DNA from: Ramlibacter cellulosilyticus
GTDB lineage: Bacteria > Pseudomonadota > Gammaproteobacteria > Burkholderiales > Burkholderiaceae_C
DNA length: 64,000 bases
Direction of reading: 5' to 3'
NCBI RefSeq assembly: GCF_014297465.1
Contig: NZ_JACORT010000004.1
Location: forward strand, 248,001-312,000
Made by a program: the position numbers and the translations under genes. The notes beneath the pieces are model-generated. The model was not told where the DNA came from. It did not search any database and saw only the letters and a list, made by a program, of their open reading frames with translations. Below, piece by piece: positions 45,758 to 56,900 of the stretch. The first letter of the stretch is position 1. Each line of letters starts with the position of its first letter.

Positions 45758-47577
45758 TCCACGTCCTCCGGGACGGCCTGCACTTGCGAGGTGATGGCGT
45801 TGGTGATGAAACGCGCGGTGATGGGCGTGCCGTCGTAGTGCAGCACCTTCACCAGCCGGGCGGGGTCGATCTCGAGTTCGTTGACCAGCAGCGTGCGCAT
45901 CTGCGCATCGCGGTTCTGCTCCACGACGAACACGCGCTCGTGGCGCGCGATGAACTCCGCCACGCCGTCGCCGAAGGGGAAGGCGCGCAGCCGCAGCGCG
46001 TCGACGTGCACGCCCTGCGCGGCGAGCACGGCCAGCGCCTCCTGCATGGCCGGGCCGGTGGAGCCGAAGTAGATGACGCCGAGGCTCGTCTCCGCCCCGG
46101 CGCGGTGCAGCACCGGCTGCGGCACGAGGCCGGCCGCGGTGCGGAACTTCCGCAGCAGCCGCTCCATGTTGTACACGTAGTCGGGGCCGCGCTCCGAATA
46201 GCGCGCGTACGGGTCGCGCGTGGTGCCGCGCGTGAAGTAGGCGCCCTTGGTGGGATGCGTCCCGGGCAGCGTGCGCCAGGGGATGCCGTCGCCGTCCACG
46301 TCCTTGTAGCGGCCGAAGTCGCGGCCCGCCTCCAGCTCCTCCGCGCTCATCACCTTGCCGCGGTCGTAGGCACCGCCCTCTTCCCAGGCGAAGGGCTTGC
46401 ACAGGCGCTGGTTCATGCCGATGTCGAGGTCGGTCATGACGAACACGGGCGTCTGCAGGCGGTCGGCGAGGTCCAGCGCCTTCGCCGCATGCTCGAAGCA
46501 CTCGTGCGGGTCCTCCGGGAACAGCAGCACGTGCTTGGTGTCTCCGTGCGACGCATAGGCGCACGCGAGGATGTCCGCCTGCTGCGTGCGCGTCGGCATG
46601 CCGGTGGACGGGCCGCCGCGCTGCACGTCGATGATCGTGACGGGGATCTCGGCGAAGTGCGCGAGGCCGATGAACTCCGTCATCAGCGAGACGCCCGGGC
46701 CCGACGTGGCGGTGAAGGCCCGCGCGCCGTTCCAGCCCGCGCCCACCACCATGCCGATGGAGGCGATCTCGTCTTCCGCCTGCACGATCGCGTAGCGGTT
46801 CTGGCCCGTGTCGGCGTCGACGCGCAGCTTGCTGCAGTAGCGCTGGAACGCCTCGGCCACCGAGGACGACGGCGTGATCGGGTACCAGGCGGCGACCGTG
46901 GCCCCGCCGTACACGCAGCCCAGGGCCGCGGCGCTGTTGCCATCCACGAAGATGCGGTCGCCCACGCTGTCCGCCCGGCGCACCCGGATGCCCAGCGGCC
47001 ACTTCAGGTGCTCCTGCGCGAACTCGCGCCCGAGTTGCAGCGCCTGCACGTTGGAGGCCAGCAGCTTCTCCTTGCCCTTGTACTGCTCGCCGAACAGCTT
47101 CTCGATCTCCGCGGGGTCGATTTCCAGCAGCACGGACAGCGCGCCCACGTACACGATGTTCTTGAACAGCTGCCGCTGCCGCGGGTCGCTGTAGACCGCG
47201 TTGCAGATCTCCGTGAGCGGCATGCCGATCACGTGCACGTCCTCGCGGAAGGCCGCGGGCGGCAGCGGCCGGGTGTTGTCGTAGAAGAGGTAGCCGCCGG
47301 GCGAGAGCTCCGCCACGTCGGCGTCCCAGGTCTGCGGGTTCATCGCGACCATCATGTCCACGCCGCCGCGCCGCCCGAGCCAGCCCTGCTCGTTGACGCG
47401 CACCTCGTACCAGGTGGGCAGGCCCTGGATGTTGCTCGGGAAGATGTTGCGCGGGCTGACCGGTACGCCCATGCGCAGGATGGATTTCGCGAACAACTCG
47501 TTGGCCGACGCCGAGCCGGACCCGTTCACGTTGGCGAACTTCACCACGAAGTCGTTGACCGCCTCGAGCGCCTTCAT
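45754..47577 (-). CDS. korA: 2-oxoacid (2-oxoglutarate) oxidoreductase, fused gamma-alpha subunit
   Basis: 607 aa from the ATG at 47577 (ATGA overlap with korC). Residues 1 to about 190 are the gamma domain (NVNGSGSASANELFAKSI, NIQGLPTWYEVRV). The alpha domain follows (AAWYPITPSSSVAEAF, SGPGVSLMTEFIGLA, VQRGGPSTGMPTRTQQAD). This gamma-alpha fusion is the KorA form of aerobic and facultative bacteria. Overlaps on both sides indicate strictly coordinated production of KorC, KorA and KorB. Confidence 0.92.
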   Translation of the reverse strand: MKALEAVNDFVVKFANVNGSGSASANELFAKSILRMGVPVSPRNIFPSNIQGLPTWYEVRVNEQGWLGRRGGVDMMVAMNPQTWDADVAELSPGGYLFYDNTRPLPPAAFREDVHVIGMPLTEICNAVYSDPRQRQLFKNIVYVGALSVLLEIDPAEIEKLFGEQYKGKEKLLASNVQALQLGREFAQEHLKWPLGIRVRRADSVGDRIFVDGNSAAALGCVYGGATVAAWYPITPSSSVAEAFQRYCSKLRVDADTGQNRYAIVQAEDEIASIGMVVGAGWNGARAFTATSGPGVSLMTEFIGLAHFAEIPVTIIDVQRGGPSTGMPTRTQQADILACAYASHGDTKHVLLFPEDPHECFEHAAKALDLADRLQTPVFVMTDLDIGMNQRLCKPFAWEEGGAYDRGKVMSAEELEAGRDFGRYKDVDGDGIPWRTLPGTHPTKGAYFTRGTTRDPYARYSERGPDYVYNMERLLRKFRTAAGLVPQPVLHRAGAETSLGVIYFGSTGPAMQEALAVLAAQGVHVDALRLRAFPFGDGVAEFIARHERVFVVEQNRDAQMRTLLVNELEIDPARLVKVLHYDGTPITARFITNAITSQVQAVPEDVE

Positions 47578-49394
47578 GCGTGCACCTCCGGGGCGTGCGG
47601 CTGCACCCGCATGCCGGCCACCGCGTTCTTGAACAGGAACTTCTGCATGTCCCAGGCCCCGGTGGGACAGCGTTCGGCGCAGAGGCCGCAGTGCAGGCAG
47701 ACGTCCTCGTCCTTCACCATCACGCGGCCGGTCTTGAGCGCACCGGACACGTAGAGGTCCTGCGCCAGGTTCAGCGCCGGCGCCTTGAGCCGCTGCCGCA
47801 GTTCGGGCTCCTCGCCGTCGGGCGTGAAGGTGATGCAGTCCATGGGGCAGATGTCCATGCAGGCGTCGCACTCGATGCAGGCGGTCTGGTTGAACACCGT
47901 CTGCACGTCGCAGTTCAGGCAGCGCTGCGCCTCGCGGAACGCAGTCGGTGCGTCGAAGCCCAGTTCCACCTCCACGCGGATGCTGGCCAGCGCCTTCTCC
48001 GCCTGCGCCCACGGCACGCGGAAGCGCGCGTCGAGCGAAGTCTCGTTGTGGTAGCTCCACTCGTGGATGCCCATCTTCTGGGACATCAGGTTCACGGTGG
48101 GGGCCGGACGCGAGCGCGTGTCCTCGCCGTGCAGCAGGCGGTCGATGGAGATCGCCGCCTCGTGCCCGTGCGCGACCGCGGTGATGATGTTCTTCGGCCC
48201 GAGCGCCGCGTCGCCGCCGAAGAACACGTTGGGCACCGTCGACTGGAAGGTGCCCTGGAACAGTTCCGGCAGCCCCCAGCGGTCGAAGACGATGCCGCAA
48301 TCGCGCTCGATCCAGGGGAAGGCGTTCTCCTGGCCCACGGCGATCAGCACCTCGTCGCAGGGGAAGAAGGGGTCGGGCTCGCCGGTGGGCACCAGCGAGC
48401 GGCGGCCCTGCGCGTCGTACTCGGCGCGGACGACTTCGAAGCGCATGCCCACGAGCCGCCCGCCCTCGTGCACGAAGGCCTTGGGCACGTGGTAGTTGAG
48501 GATGGGGATGCCTTCGTGCATGGCATCCTCCTTCTCCCAGGGCGAGGCCTTCATCTCCTCGAAGCCGCTGCGCACGATGACCTTCACGTCCTCGCCGCCC
48601 AGCCGCCGCGCCGAGCGGCAGCAGTCCATCGCGGTGTTGCCGCCGCCGAGGACGATCACGCGCTTGCCGACCTGCGTCACGTGCCCGAAGGACACGGACG
48701 CGAGCCAGTCGATGCCGATGTGGATCTGCGCCGCCGCCTCGCGCCGGCCCGGGATCTCCAGGTCGCGGCCGCGCGGTGCGCCGCAGCCCACGAAGATCGC
48801 GTCGTAGCCCTCGGCCATCAGCGCCTTCATCGAATCGATGCGACGGCCGGGGACGAACTCCACGCCGAGGTCCAGGATGTAGCCGCACTCCTCGTCGATC
48901 ACTTCCTCCGGCAGGCGGAAGCGCGGGACCTGCGTGCGCATGAAGCCGCCCGGACGGACCTCGCCGTCGAAGACCGTCACTTCGTAGCCCAGCGGCGCGA
49001 GGTCGCGCGCCACCGTCAGCGAAGACGGCCCCGCGCCCACGCACGCCACGCGCAGGCCGTTGGACGGCGCCCGCTGCGGCATGCGCTGGCGCACGTCCTC
49101 CTTCAGGTCGGCGGCGACGCGCTTCAGCCGGCAGATCGCCACCGGTTCGGGATCGCCCGTGTTGCTGTGCTCCACGCGTCCCCGCCTGCAGGCCGGCTCG
49201 CACGGCCGGTCGCAGGTGCGCCCGAGGATGCCGGGAAAGACGTTGGACACCCAGTTCACCATGTAGGCGTCGCCGTAGCGGCGCTGGGCGATCAGGCGGA
49301 TGTATTCGGGGACCGGCGTGTGGGCGGGGCACGCCCACTGGCAATCCACGACCTTGTGGAAATACGCCGGGTTCGCGATGTTCGTCGGCTGCAA
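47574..49394 (-). CDS. korC: NAD(P)H/FAD oxidoreductase subunit with ferredoxin domains (GltD-like, KorC)
   Basis: 606 aa. The start is TTG at 49394, supported by GAGGAGG just upstream. Order: an N-terminal Cys-rich helical domain (CQWACPAHTP, CDRPCEPACRRG), an FAD site (VGAGPSSLTVARDL, about 117-130), an NAD(P) site (LGGGNTAMDCCRS, about 247-259), and a C-terminal pair of 4Fe-4S motifs (CIECDACMDICP, CLHCGLCAERCP). It matches the GltD/PreT/NfnL family plus 2[4Fe-4S]. Known Azoarcus KorC has this size and links 2-oxoglutarate oxidation to NADP+ instead of ferredoxin. Confidence 0.87.
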   Translation of the reverse strand: MQPTNIANPAYFHKVVDCQWACPAHTPVPEYIRLIAQRRYGDAYMVNWVSNVFPGILGRTCDRPCEPACRRGRVEHSNTGDPEPVAICRLKRVAADLKEDVRQRMPQRAPSNGLRVACVGAGPSSLTVARDLAPLGYEVTVFDGEVRPGGFMRTQVPRFRLPEEVIDEECGYILDLGVEFVPGRRIDSMKALMAEGYDAIFVGCGAPRGRDLEIPGRREAAAQIHIGIDWLASVSFGHVTQVGKRVIVLGGGNTAMDCCRSARRLGGEDVKVIVRSGFEEMKASPWEKEDAMHEGIPILNYHVPKAFVHEGGRLVGMRFEVVRAEYDAQGRRSLVPTGEPDPFFPCDEVLIAVGQENAFPWIERDCGIVFDRWGLPELFQGTFQSTVPNVFFGGDAALGPKNIITAVAHGHEAAISIDRLLHGEDTRSRPAPTVNLMSQKMGIHEWSYHNETSLDARFRVPWAQAEKALASIRVEVELGFDAPTAFREAQRCLNCDVQTVFNQTACIECDACMDICPMDCITFTPDGEEPELRQRLKAPALNLAQDLYVSGALKTGRVMVKDEDVCLHCGLCAERCPTGAWDMQKFLFKNAVAGMRVQPHAPEVHA

Positions 49395-49523
49395 ACAGGC
49401 CTCCTCACGCGGATGGCCCGGGGGTCCCCGGGGCCGGCGGCCAGTCTACGCCGCCGCGCGCGCGGGCGCCTCTCCGTGGATTCCACTAGGATGGACGGCG
49501 GGCCGGGCGCCCGCCACGGCCCG

Positions 49524-51455
49524 TTACGCGCCTTCGCCGGGCAGCGGCACGCGCTGCGGCTTGCCGCTGCGCGTGAGCCACTTCGCCGCGAACGCGAGGC
49601 CGCCGGTGGGCTCGCCGAACAGCTTGCCCTGCCCCAGGTCCCAGCCGTTCTTGCGCAGGAAGGCGAGCTGCGCCGGCGTGTCCACGCCGCAGGCCACGCA
49701 GTCCAGCCGCAGGCGGCGCGCCATGTCGCCCATCCCGAGCAGCATCGCCTGCACGGCGCCGTCCTGCTCCAGGTCGCGGACGAAGGACGAATCGACCTTG
49801 ATCTCGTCGCACATGAGCTTGCGCAGGTGCGCCACCGAGGCGACGCTGCCGAAGCGGTCCATCGCCAGGCGCACGCCCTTCTTGCGCAGGGCGGCGAAGG
49901 CCGCGGCTTCCTTGGCGGGCAGGCTGTCCAGCGCGCCGACCTGCTGCAGTTCCAGCGAAATGGTGCGCGGCTCCATGCCGCCGGCGACCGCCGCGTTCAC
50001 CAGGTAGCTCACGTCCGTGGGCCGCATGTTCGCCAGCGAGACCTTGATGCCCGTGGGCACCGGCTGCAGGCCCGCGGCGCGCCAGTTCTTCATGTGGGCG
50101 CGCATCTGCTCGAAGGTCCACTCCGTCAGCGCGACGTCCATCTCGGAGCTGCCCGCCAGGTCCAGGAGTTCGTCGCCCTCGATCACGCGGCCGGAGCGGT
50201 GCTTCCAGCGCACGAGCGACTGCGCCGCCACCACGCGGCCGGTGGCGAGCTCCACGCGCGGCTCGTACATCAGCTCGATCTCGTCGCGGCTGATCGCATG
50301 GCGCAATTCCGCGCTCAGGTCGAGGCGGCTCTGCGCCATCTCGTTGAAGCGGGGCGAGAAGAACTCGTAGCGATGCGGGCCCGCCTGCTTGGCATGGCGC
50401 AGCGCGAGGCCCGCGTTGCGCATCAGCAGGTCCGGTTCGAGGCCGTCGCTGGGGAACACCGACACGCCGACGCTGCAGGTGACGAACACCTCCGGGCCGC
50501 CGGGACGCTGGAAGCTCACGGTGGCGTCTTCCAGCAGCTTGCTGATGAACGCCGCGGCGCTGTGCACGCCTTCCATGTAGGGGACGACGATGGCGAACTC
50601 GTCGCCGTCGAAGCGGTACAGCGTGGGGTTGTGGTGCTCCGAGCTGAGCTCGCCGCCCGCTTCGGTCTGCACGCAGCTAGCGAGGCGCTTGGCGATGCGC
50701 TGCAGCAGCTGGTCGCCGACCGGCCGCCCCAGGGCATCGTTGATCCGCCCCAGTTCGTCGACGCCCACGTGCAGCAGCGCGCCGCTGTTGCCTTCGGAGC
50801 GGGCGGCCGCCAGCACCGCGGCCACCTGCTTGCGGTAACCCTGCTTGTTCGGCAGCCCGGTGAGGCTGTCGTGCTGGCTCAGGTACTCGCGGTACGCGCT
50901 CGCCGCGAGCGTGTTGCGGATGCGCAGTCCCAGCTCGCTCGGATCCACCGGCTTGGACAGGAAGTCCATCGCCCCCATCGCCAGGGCCTTCAGCTTCACC
51001 TGCGGGTCGGTGCTGATGGTCAGCACGATCACCGGCACGTGGCGCAGCACCGGGTCGTCGCGCATGGCGGCGAGGATGTCGAGGCCGCTCACCTTGGGCA
51101 TGCTCAGGTCGAGCAGCAGCACCCCCGGGAGCTCCTTGCGCATCATGGCCACCGCGTACTCGGGTTCGTCGGTGTAGACGAACTGGCGGTAGCCGGCGTC
51201 CTGCAGGAAGGCCTGCGTCATCTCGATGTTCAGCATCTCGTCGTCGACCATCATGATCAACGCGTCCGAGAGGCCGTTCACGGCGCGGTTGCGCCACACG
51301 CCATCCTGCGGGGACAAGGCCTTGAGCGCCTGCTCGGTCAGCCGCTCCTCGCCCGGGGCGAAGATCGTCGGCTGCGTGGCGGGCGCGTCCCGCTCGGAGT
51401 CCCCGCCGCTGTTGCGGTACCCCGCTCCCCCGTAATGCTTTTCCATCATGTCCAT
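49524..51455 (-). CDS. REC-GGDEF-EAL response regulator with degenerate catalytic motifs
   Basis: 643 aa. Receiver about 62-180: acidic pair near 71-72, phosphoacceptor Asp116 (LLLDLSMP) and Lys168 (FLSKPVD). GGDEF domain about 190-365: the signature reads RFDGDEF (281-287), with the first Gly replaced by Asp. EAL domain about 375-625: the EAL signature is AQSLVRW, the usual metal-binding Asn site reads KVSLANM, DDFGTG has become DRFGSV and the late Glu motif reads VACGVD. Phosphodiesterase activity is therefore very unlikely and cyclase activity doubtful. It is probably a c-di-GMP or protein-binding output of the kinase encoded 12 bp upstream. Confidence 0.88.
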   Translation of the reverse strand: MDMMEKHYGGAGYRNSGGDSERDAPATQPTIFAPGEERLTEQALKALSPQDGVWRNRAVNGLSDALIMMVDDEMLNIEMTQAFLQDAGYRQFVYTDEPEYAVAMMRKELPGVLLLDLSMPKVSGLDILAAMRDDPVLRHVPVIVLTISTDPQVKLKALAMGAMDFLSKPVDPSELGLRIRNTLAASAYREYLSQHDSLTGLPNKQGYRKQVAAVLAAARSEGNSGALLHVGVDELGRINDALGRPVGDQLLQRIAKRLASCVQTEAGGELSSEHHNPTLYRFDGDEFAIVVPYMEGVHSAAAFISKLLEDATVSFQRPGGPEVFVTCSVGVSVFPSDGLEPDLLMRNAGLALRHAKQAGPHRYEFFSPRFNEMAQSRLDLSAELRHAISRDEIELMYEPRVELATGRVVAAQSLVRWKHRSGRVIEGDELLDLAGSSEMDVALTEWTFEQMRAHMKNWRAAGLQPVPTGIKVSLANMRPTDVSYLVNAAVAGGMEPRTISLELQQVGALDSLPAKEAAAFAALRKKGVRLAMDRFGSVASVAHLRKLMCDEIKVDSSFVRDLEQDGAVQAMLLGMGDMARRLRLDCVACGVDTPAQLAFLRKNGWDLGQGKLFGEPTGGLAFAAKWLTRSGKPQRVPLPGEGA

Positions 51456-51467
51456 TGTGCCTCTTGC

Positions 51468-53939
51468 TCAGCCGACTTCGACTTCCGGGACTTCGAGTTG
51501 CCCCGCCATTCGCGCAAGGCGTTGCAGCAGCACCTCAACCGCCGCTGCATCGCGCGCCTTCGCCGCCGACTCCATCTCGCGCGCGGGGGCAGTGAAGGCG
51601 TCGTAGCCCACGGTGCCGGCAGCACCCGCGAGCCAGTGGGCGAGGCGCTCCACCTCCGCGAGGTCGCCCGCGTCGTGCGCTTCGCGCGTGTGCTCGAGCT
51701 GCTCGCGCAGGCGCGCGGCGAACTTGCGCACGATGGGGACCAGCCGCGCCTGCTTCGCGAAGCGCGAACGGATCGGCCCGTCGGCGGCCGCCTCCGGCAA
51801 CGGGAGGTCGCCGAAGATGGACGCCGGCCGCGTGACCGGCGCATCCTCCGGCACGCCGCCCAGGAGCTGCGCGATCTGCTGCAGCAGGGCGTCGATGTCC
51901 ACCGGCTTCGTGAGGTAGGCGGTGCAGCCGGCCTGCAGCACCTCCTCCTCGTAGCCCTTCATGGCGTGCGCGGTGAGCGCCACCACCGGCAGGTCCTGCC
52001 CGCGCTGCCGCAGCGCGCGCGTGGCGGCATAGCCGTCCAGTACCGGCATCTGCATGTCCATCAGCACGAGGTCGTAGCTGCCGGCCGCCAGCCGGTCCAG
52101 CGCCACCTGGCCGTTCTCCGCCTCGTCCACCCACAGGCCCTGCTCCGTGAGTACCAGCGAGATCAGCTCGCGGTTTTCGGCGCCGTCGTCGACGACCAGC
52201 ACGCGCGCCGAGGGGATGCGCCAGCGGCGGCGCGGCGCCGGCCCGGCCGCCGCCGCCTCTGACAGCGCCGTGGCATCGAGCAGCGGCACGCCTTCCAGCG
52301 CGCCGGTCGCGAACGTGAACATCATCGTGGTGCCCACGCCCGGCTGGCTGGTCGCCACGAGGTCGCCGCCCAGCGCGCGCGCCAGCCGGCGGCTGATGGC
52401 GAGCCCCAGGCCCGTGCCGCCGAAGCGGCGGGCGATGGAGCTGTCCGCCTGCGTGAACGGGTCGAACATCGATTCGACCTTCGCCGGGTCCATGCCGATG
52501 CCGGTGTCGTTGACCTCCACGGTGTAGGTCGTGCCGTGGCAGGCGAGCACGACCTCCACGCCGCCCTGCTGCGTGAACTTCACGGCGTTGGACAGCAGGT
52601 TCAGCACCACCTGGCGGATGCGCGCGGGATCCGACTGCACCTGCTCGGGCACCGGCGTGAGCAGGCGCAGCGACAGGTCGACGCCCTTCTCCCTCGCCTT
52701 CAGGTCCAGCTCCGCGAGCGCACCCTGCACCACCTGGTGCGGCGCGCAGGCGATCTTCTCCACCGTGAGCTGGCCGGCCTCCACCTTGGACAGGTCCAGG
52801 ATGTCGTTGATCAGGCCGAGGAGGTGCCTGCCGCTGTGGTGGATGGTGTCCAGGTAGCGCGAGGACTCGCGCTCGCTCTTGCCGAAGCCGCGCCGCAGCA
52901 GCTCCGTGAAGCCGAGGATGGCGTTCATCGGGGTGCGGATCTCGTGGCTCATGTTCGCGAGGAACTCGCTCTTGGCCCGGTTGGCGGCCTCGGCCTCGTC
53001 CTTCGCCTCCCGCAGTTCCTCGCGGCTGCGCTCCAGCAGCGTGATGTCTTCCAGGCTGATGAGGACGCCGGAGGCCTTGCCGCCGCTGGCCATCACCGGC
53101 GAGGCGTTGACGACGAAGCTGCGCAGCAGCCCTTGCGCGTCCCGCAGCTTCAGGTGCAGTTCGCGCTGCACGGTGCCCTGCGCGAGCGCCGCCGTCCACG
53201 GGTACGCGTCGGGGGCCAGCGGCGCGCCCGCCGCATCGAGCCACGGGATCGCCGCCACCGGGGTCCCCATGAACTGCTCGTGGCGGCGCCCCAGGAGGTT
53301 GCTGAAAGCCTCGTTCACCAGCACCACGTCCTGGCGCTGGTCGACGACCACCAGGCCTTCGGTGAGGGAATCCAGCGCGGAGCGGACCCGCCCCGGAATC
53401 GCCTTGGCCGGATCGAGGTGCCGCAGCACGCGCGACAGGTAGACCTGGAACCCGAGGAAGCAGAGCACGCCGCAGCACGCCAGCAAGGCCACGAGGGGCA
53501 GGTGCAGGAATCCTTCCAGCCCGTGCGCCGCCAGCGGCGCGAACCGCAGTTCGAGCTGGCCCCAGGGCTGGCCGCCGGACTGCAGGTTCACCTGGATCTG
53601 CGCATCGCGCGCGGCCTCGCTTTCCATGGGCAGCCACTGGCGCGCATGGTCGCCCACCGCGATCACCAGGCGCCCGTCGCGCGCGCGCAGGCCGGCCGAG
53701 CGCAGGTCGGCGTTGCGGCGCTGGACGAAGCGCAGGACTTCCTCCAGCGGCCGCGGATCGGCGCTGGCGAGGATGGCGGTGCTGGAAGCCGCCAGCGATT
53801 CCGCCAGTGCCAGGCGGCCTTCCCGCACGGCGGCCTGGCGGTCGGGCACGAGCCCCAGGAAGGACGCGGCGAGCAAGGCGGTGCTCACGATGGAGACGAG
53901 GCCGAGCGAGATGTAGGTACGGGTGCCGAGCAGCTTCAT
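51468..53939 (-). CDS. Hybrid sensor histidine kinase (PAS-HisKA-HATPase-REC-HPt)
   Basis: 823 aa from the ATG at 53939, which overlaps the stop of the giant repeat gene (ATGA). Two TMs (about 8-30 and 145-168) flank a periplasmic sensor of about 115 residues. A PAS domain (about 185-305) follows, then His332 ([10 protein letters not shown]), N-box [11 protein letters not shown]1 DTGIGMD and G2 [11 protein letters not shown] receiver ([20 protein letters not shown]) and a C-terminal HPt domain ([14 protein letters not shown]) complete it. The HPt has the His but Ala where Lys usually follows. It probably relays phosphate to the downstream REC-GGDEF-EAL protein and senses or accompanies the giant surface protein. 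Confidence 0.92.
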   Translation of the reverse strand: MKLLGTRTYISLGLVSIVSTALLAASFLGLVPDRQAAVREGRLALAESLAASSTAILASADPRPLEEVLRFVQRRNADLRSAGLRARDGRLVIAVGDHARQWLPMESEAARDAQIQVNLQSGGQPWGQLELRFAPLAAHGLEGFLHLPLVALLACCGVLCFLGFQVYLSRVLRHLDPAKAIPGRVRSALDSLTEGLVVVDQRQDVVLVNEAFSNLLGRRHEQFMGTPVAAIPWLDAAGAPLAPDAYPWTAALAQGTVQRELHLKLRDAQGLLRSFVVNASPVMASGGKASGVLISLEDITLLERSREELREAKDEAEAANRAKSEFLANMSHEIRTPMNAILGFTELLRRGFGKSERESSRYLDTIHHSGRHLLGLINDILDLSKVEAGQLTVEKIACAPHQVVQGALAELDLKAREKGVDLSLRLLTPVPEQVQSDPARIRQVVLNLLSNAVKFTQQGGVEVVLACHGTTYTVEVNDTGIGMDPAKVESMFDPFTQADSSIARRFGGTGLGLAISRRLARALGGDLVATSQPGVGTTMMFTFATGALEGVPLLDATALSEAAAAGPAPRRRWRIPSARVLVVDDGAENRELISLVLTEQGLWVDEAENGQVALDRLAAGSYDLVLMDMQMPVLDGYAATRALRQRGQDLPVVALTAHAMKGYEEEVLQAGCTAYLTKPVDIDALLQQIAQLLGGVPEDAPVTRPASIFGDLPLPEAAADGPIRSRFAKQARLVPIVRKFAARLREQLEHTREAHDAGDLAEVERLAHWLAGAAGTVGYDAFTAPAREMESAAKARDAAAVEVLLQRLARMAGQLEVPEVEVG

Positions 53940-56900
53940 GCAGCGCCTCCGAAGCCGCGCAGGGTATCGCGGCCGTCGCCGCGCAGGTCCGTTATGCCGT
54001 CCTCCTCCTCCTCGGCCTCCTCGTCCACGCGCGAGAGGACCGGCAAGGGGTCCAGCAGGCGCCAGGCCGGGAGGGCGGAGAGGTAGCTTCCGAGGAGCAC
54101 GCCCCCGCGGATCAGCCACAGGATGTAGAGGATGGACAGGCTCAGCGAGACGCCGGCCACGGAGATCGTGATCGACCGCTCCAGCTCCAGCGCCTCCTGC
54201 ACGCCTTCGCGCAGGCGGTCGAGCTCGCCGCCGAACTGGGTGGATCGCAGCGAGCGCTGCAGCTCCTCGTCGCGGCCGCCTTCGCCGCGGGCGTCGAGGC
54301 CGAAGTGCGACAGCACCAGGTCGGCCTGCGCCTGGGTGGCGATCAGCTGCAGCGCTGTTCGCTCCGGCGCCGCGAGTTGCAGGAGGCGCGCACCTTCCGG
54401 CCCGCTGCCGGGCGATAGCAGCGAAACGGGGGCGAAGGTCAGCGACGCCCCGGTGCCGAGCGGCTGCGTGTCCGCGGTGGGGCCGAAGCCTGCCGCCTGG
54501 TCCATGGGGGTCGCGCTGCCGGCGGGGCGCTGCGTAGCGTCCGGCCGTGCCGGCGCGGGGGCGGCCGCGGCAGGCGCCTGTGCGGGCGCGGGCGGCTGCG
54601 CCGACGGCGTCGCAGCTGCGGGCACTGGCGCCGGCGCCGGCGATGGCGCGGGCATGCCGACCTCGTCCACGTCGCGGACCGACACCGCCAGCGTCCAGGT
54701 CGCCGCCAGCGCCCCATCGCTCACCTGCACCACCACCTGGTAGACGTTGTCGGCGTTGCGGTCGGCCGGCTGGTCGAAGTGGGGAGCGGCCATGAAGGAC
54801 AGGACGCCCGTGCGCGGATCGATCGAAAAGTGCCCGGCGTCGTCGCCGCCCGCCAGCGACCAGGTGAGCCGCTGTGCCGGCCGGTCCGGATCCTCCGCCG
54901 TCATCGTCGCGACGGTGCGCGTGCTCTCGGCGACGCTCACGGCTGCAGGCCCGGCGATCACCGGCGCATCGTTCACCGGCGTGAACGTCACCGTGGCGGC
55001 GGCCGTGTTGCCCGTGGACGTGCCGTCGCTCACGCGCACGGTGAAGGCGGGAGCCAGCTCGCCGCCGTCGTGCACGAAGCGCACGGCGCCCGCCATCAGC
55101 TGGGCGGAAGTGAAGTGCGAAGCGGCGTTCCAGCGCGCCCCGTCGAAGGTCTGGAAAGAGCCCGCCGAGACGTCGCTCACTTCGAAATCGAAGGTGCTGC
55201 TGTCGGTATCCAGCACCGTGAAGTTGCCGGGTGCGAGCACCACGGCAGCGCCTTCGGTGACCGCCAGCGTGGCCTGCGTGAGGAAGGGGGCGTCATTCGC
55301 CGGAGTGAAGCGGATCGCGGCCGCCACCGTGTTGCTGCCGGCCAGCCCGTCGTGCAGCGAAAGCGAGAAGGCCGGCGCGAACTCGTCGCCGTCGTCCACG
55401 AAGCGCACGGCCCCGGCTGCGAGCTGCGCGGAGGTGAAGCTCGCAACTGCGTTCCACGCGGTGCCGTCGAACACCTGGAAGGAGCCGCCGGCCACGCCGG
55501 AGACGAAGAACGTGAAGGAGCCGCTGTCCGGATCCGCCGCGGAGAAGGAGAAGTTGCCGGGGCCGAGCACGACGGCCGCGCCCTCGCCCACCGCCAGCTG
55601 CACGGCATCGAGCACCGGCGCATCGTTGACGGGAACGAACCCGATGGTCGCGACCAGCGTGTTGCCGGTGGACAGGCCGTCGCTGGCGGCCACCGCGAAG
55701 GACGGCGCGACCTCGTCACCGTCGTCGAGGAAACGGACGGCGCCCGCGGCGAGCTGGGCCGACGTGAAGCTGGCCGCCACGTTCCAGGTGGTGCCGTCGA
55801 AGACCTGGAACACCCCGCCCCGTACGGCGGACACCGTCAAGGTGAATGCCGTGCTGTCCGGATCGGTGACGCCGAAGTTGGCCGGGCCCAGCACCACCGT
55901 GCCGCCTTCCGTCGCTACCATGGATGCGGTGTGCAGCACCGGCGCGTCGTTCGTCGCCATGAAGGTGATCGCCGCGGCGAGCGTGTTGCCGGTGGCGGCG
56001 CCGTCGCCGACGGTGACGTCGAAGGACGGCGGCACCTCGTCGCCGTCGTCCAAGAAGCGCACGGAGCCGGCCGCCAGCTGTGCCGAGGTGAAGCTCGTCG
56101 CCGCGTTCCAGCCGCTGCCGTCGAACACCTGGAACGTGCCGCCGCTGACGGCCGACACCGTGAAGGTGAACGCGGCGCTGTCCGTGTCCGCCACCACGAA
56201 ACCGGCCGGCGACAACACCACGGTGGCGCCTTCGGCAACGCTCAGGGAAGCGGAGGTGAGCACCGGCGCATCGTTCACCGGCAGGAACGTGATGGCCGCG
56301 GCGACCGTGTTGCTGCCCAGTGCGCCGTCGCTGGCGGCCACGCTGAACGAAGGCGGGGTCTCGTCGCCGTCGTCGACGAAGCGAACCGCGCCTGCCGCGA
56401 GCTGCGCGGAGGTGAAGCTGGAGGCCATGTTCCACGCCGTGCCGTCGAACACCTGCAAGACCCCTCCCGCGACGGCCGAGACGGTCAAGGTGAAGCTGCT
56501 GCTGTCCGGGTCGACCAGGCTGAAGTTCGCTGCCGACAGCACCACGGTGCCGCCTTCCGGCACCGCGACCTGGGCGGAGATGAGCACCGGCGCGTCGTTG
56601 GCCGCCGTGAAGGTGATCGCCGCGGCCAGCGTGTTGCCCGTCGCCGTGCCGTCGCCGACGGTCACGGCGAAGGAAGGTTCAGTCTCGTCGCCATCGTCCA
56701 CGAAGCGCACGGCTCCGGCCGCCAGCTCTGCCGAGGTGAAGCTCGTCGCCGCGTTCCAGCTGCTGCCGTCGAACACCTGGAAGACGCCGCCGCTGACCGC
56801 CGACACCGTGAAGGTGAACGCGGTGCTGTCCGGATCGGTGACGGAGAAGTTCGCCGTCGAGAGCACGACCGTTCCGCCCTCCGCGACGGCGAGCGAGGCG

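Noticed and set aside
47580..52262. 1,560-codon open frame on the plus strand opposite korC, the GGDEF-EAL gene and part of the kinase gene
   Set aside because: The translation is His/Arg/Ala-rich noise, mirror-image of well-supported minus-strand genes with clear catalytic motifs.
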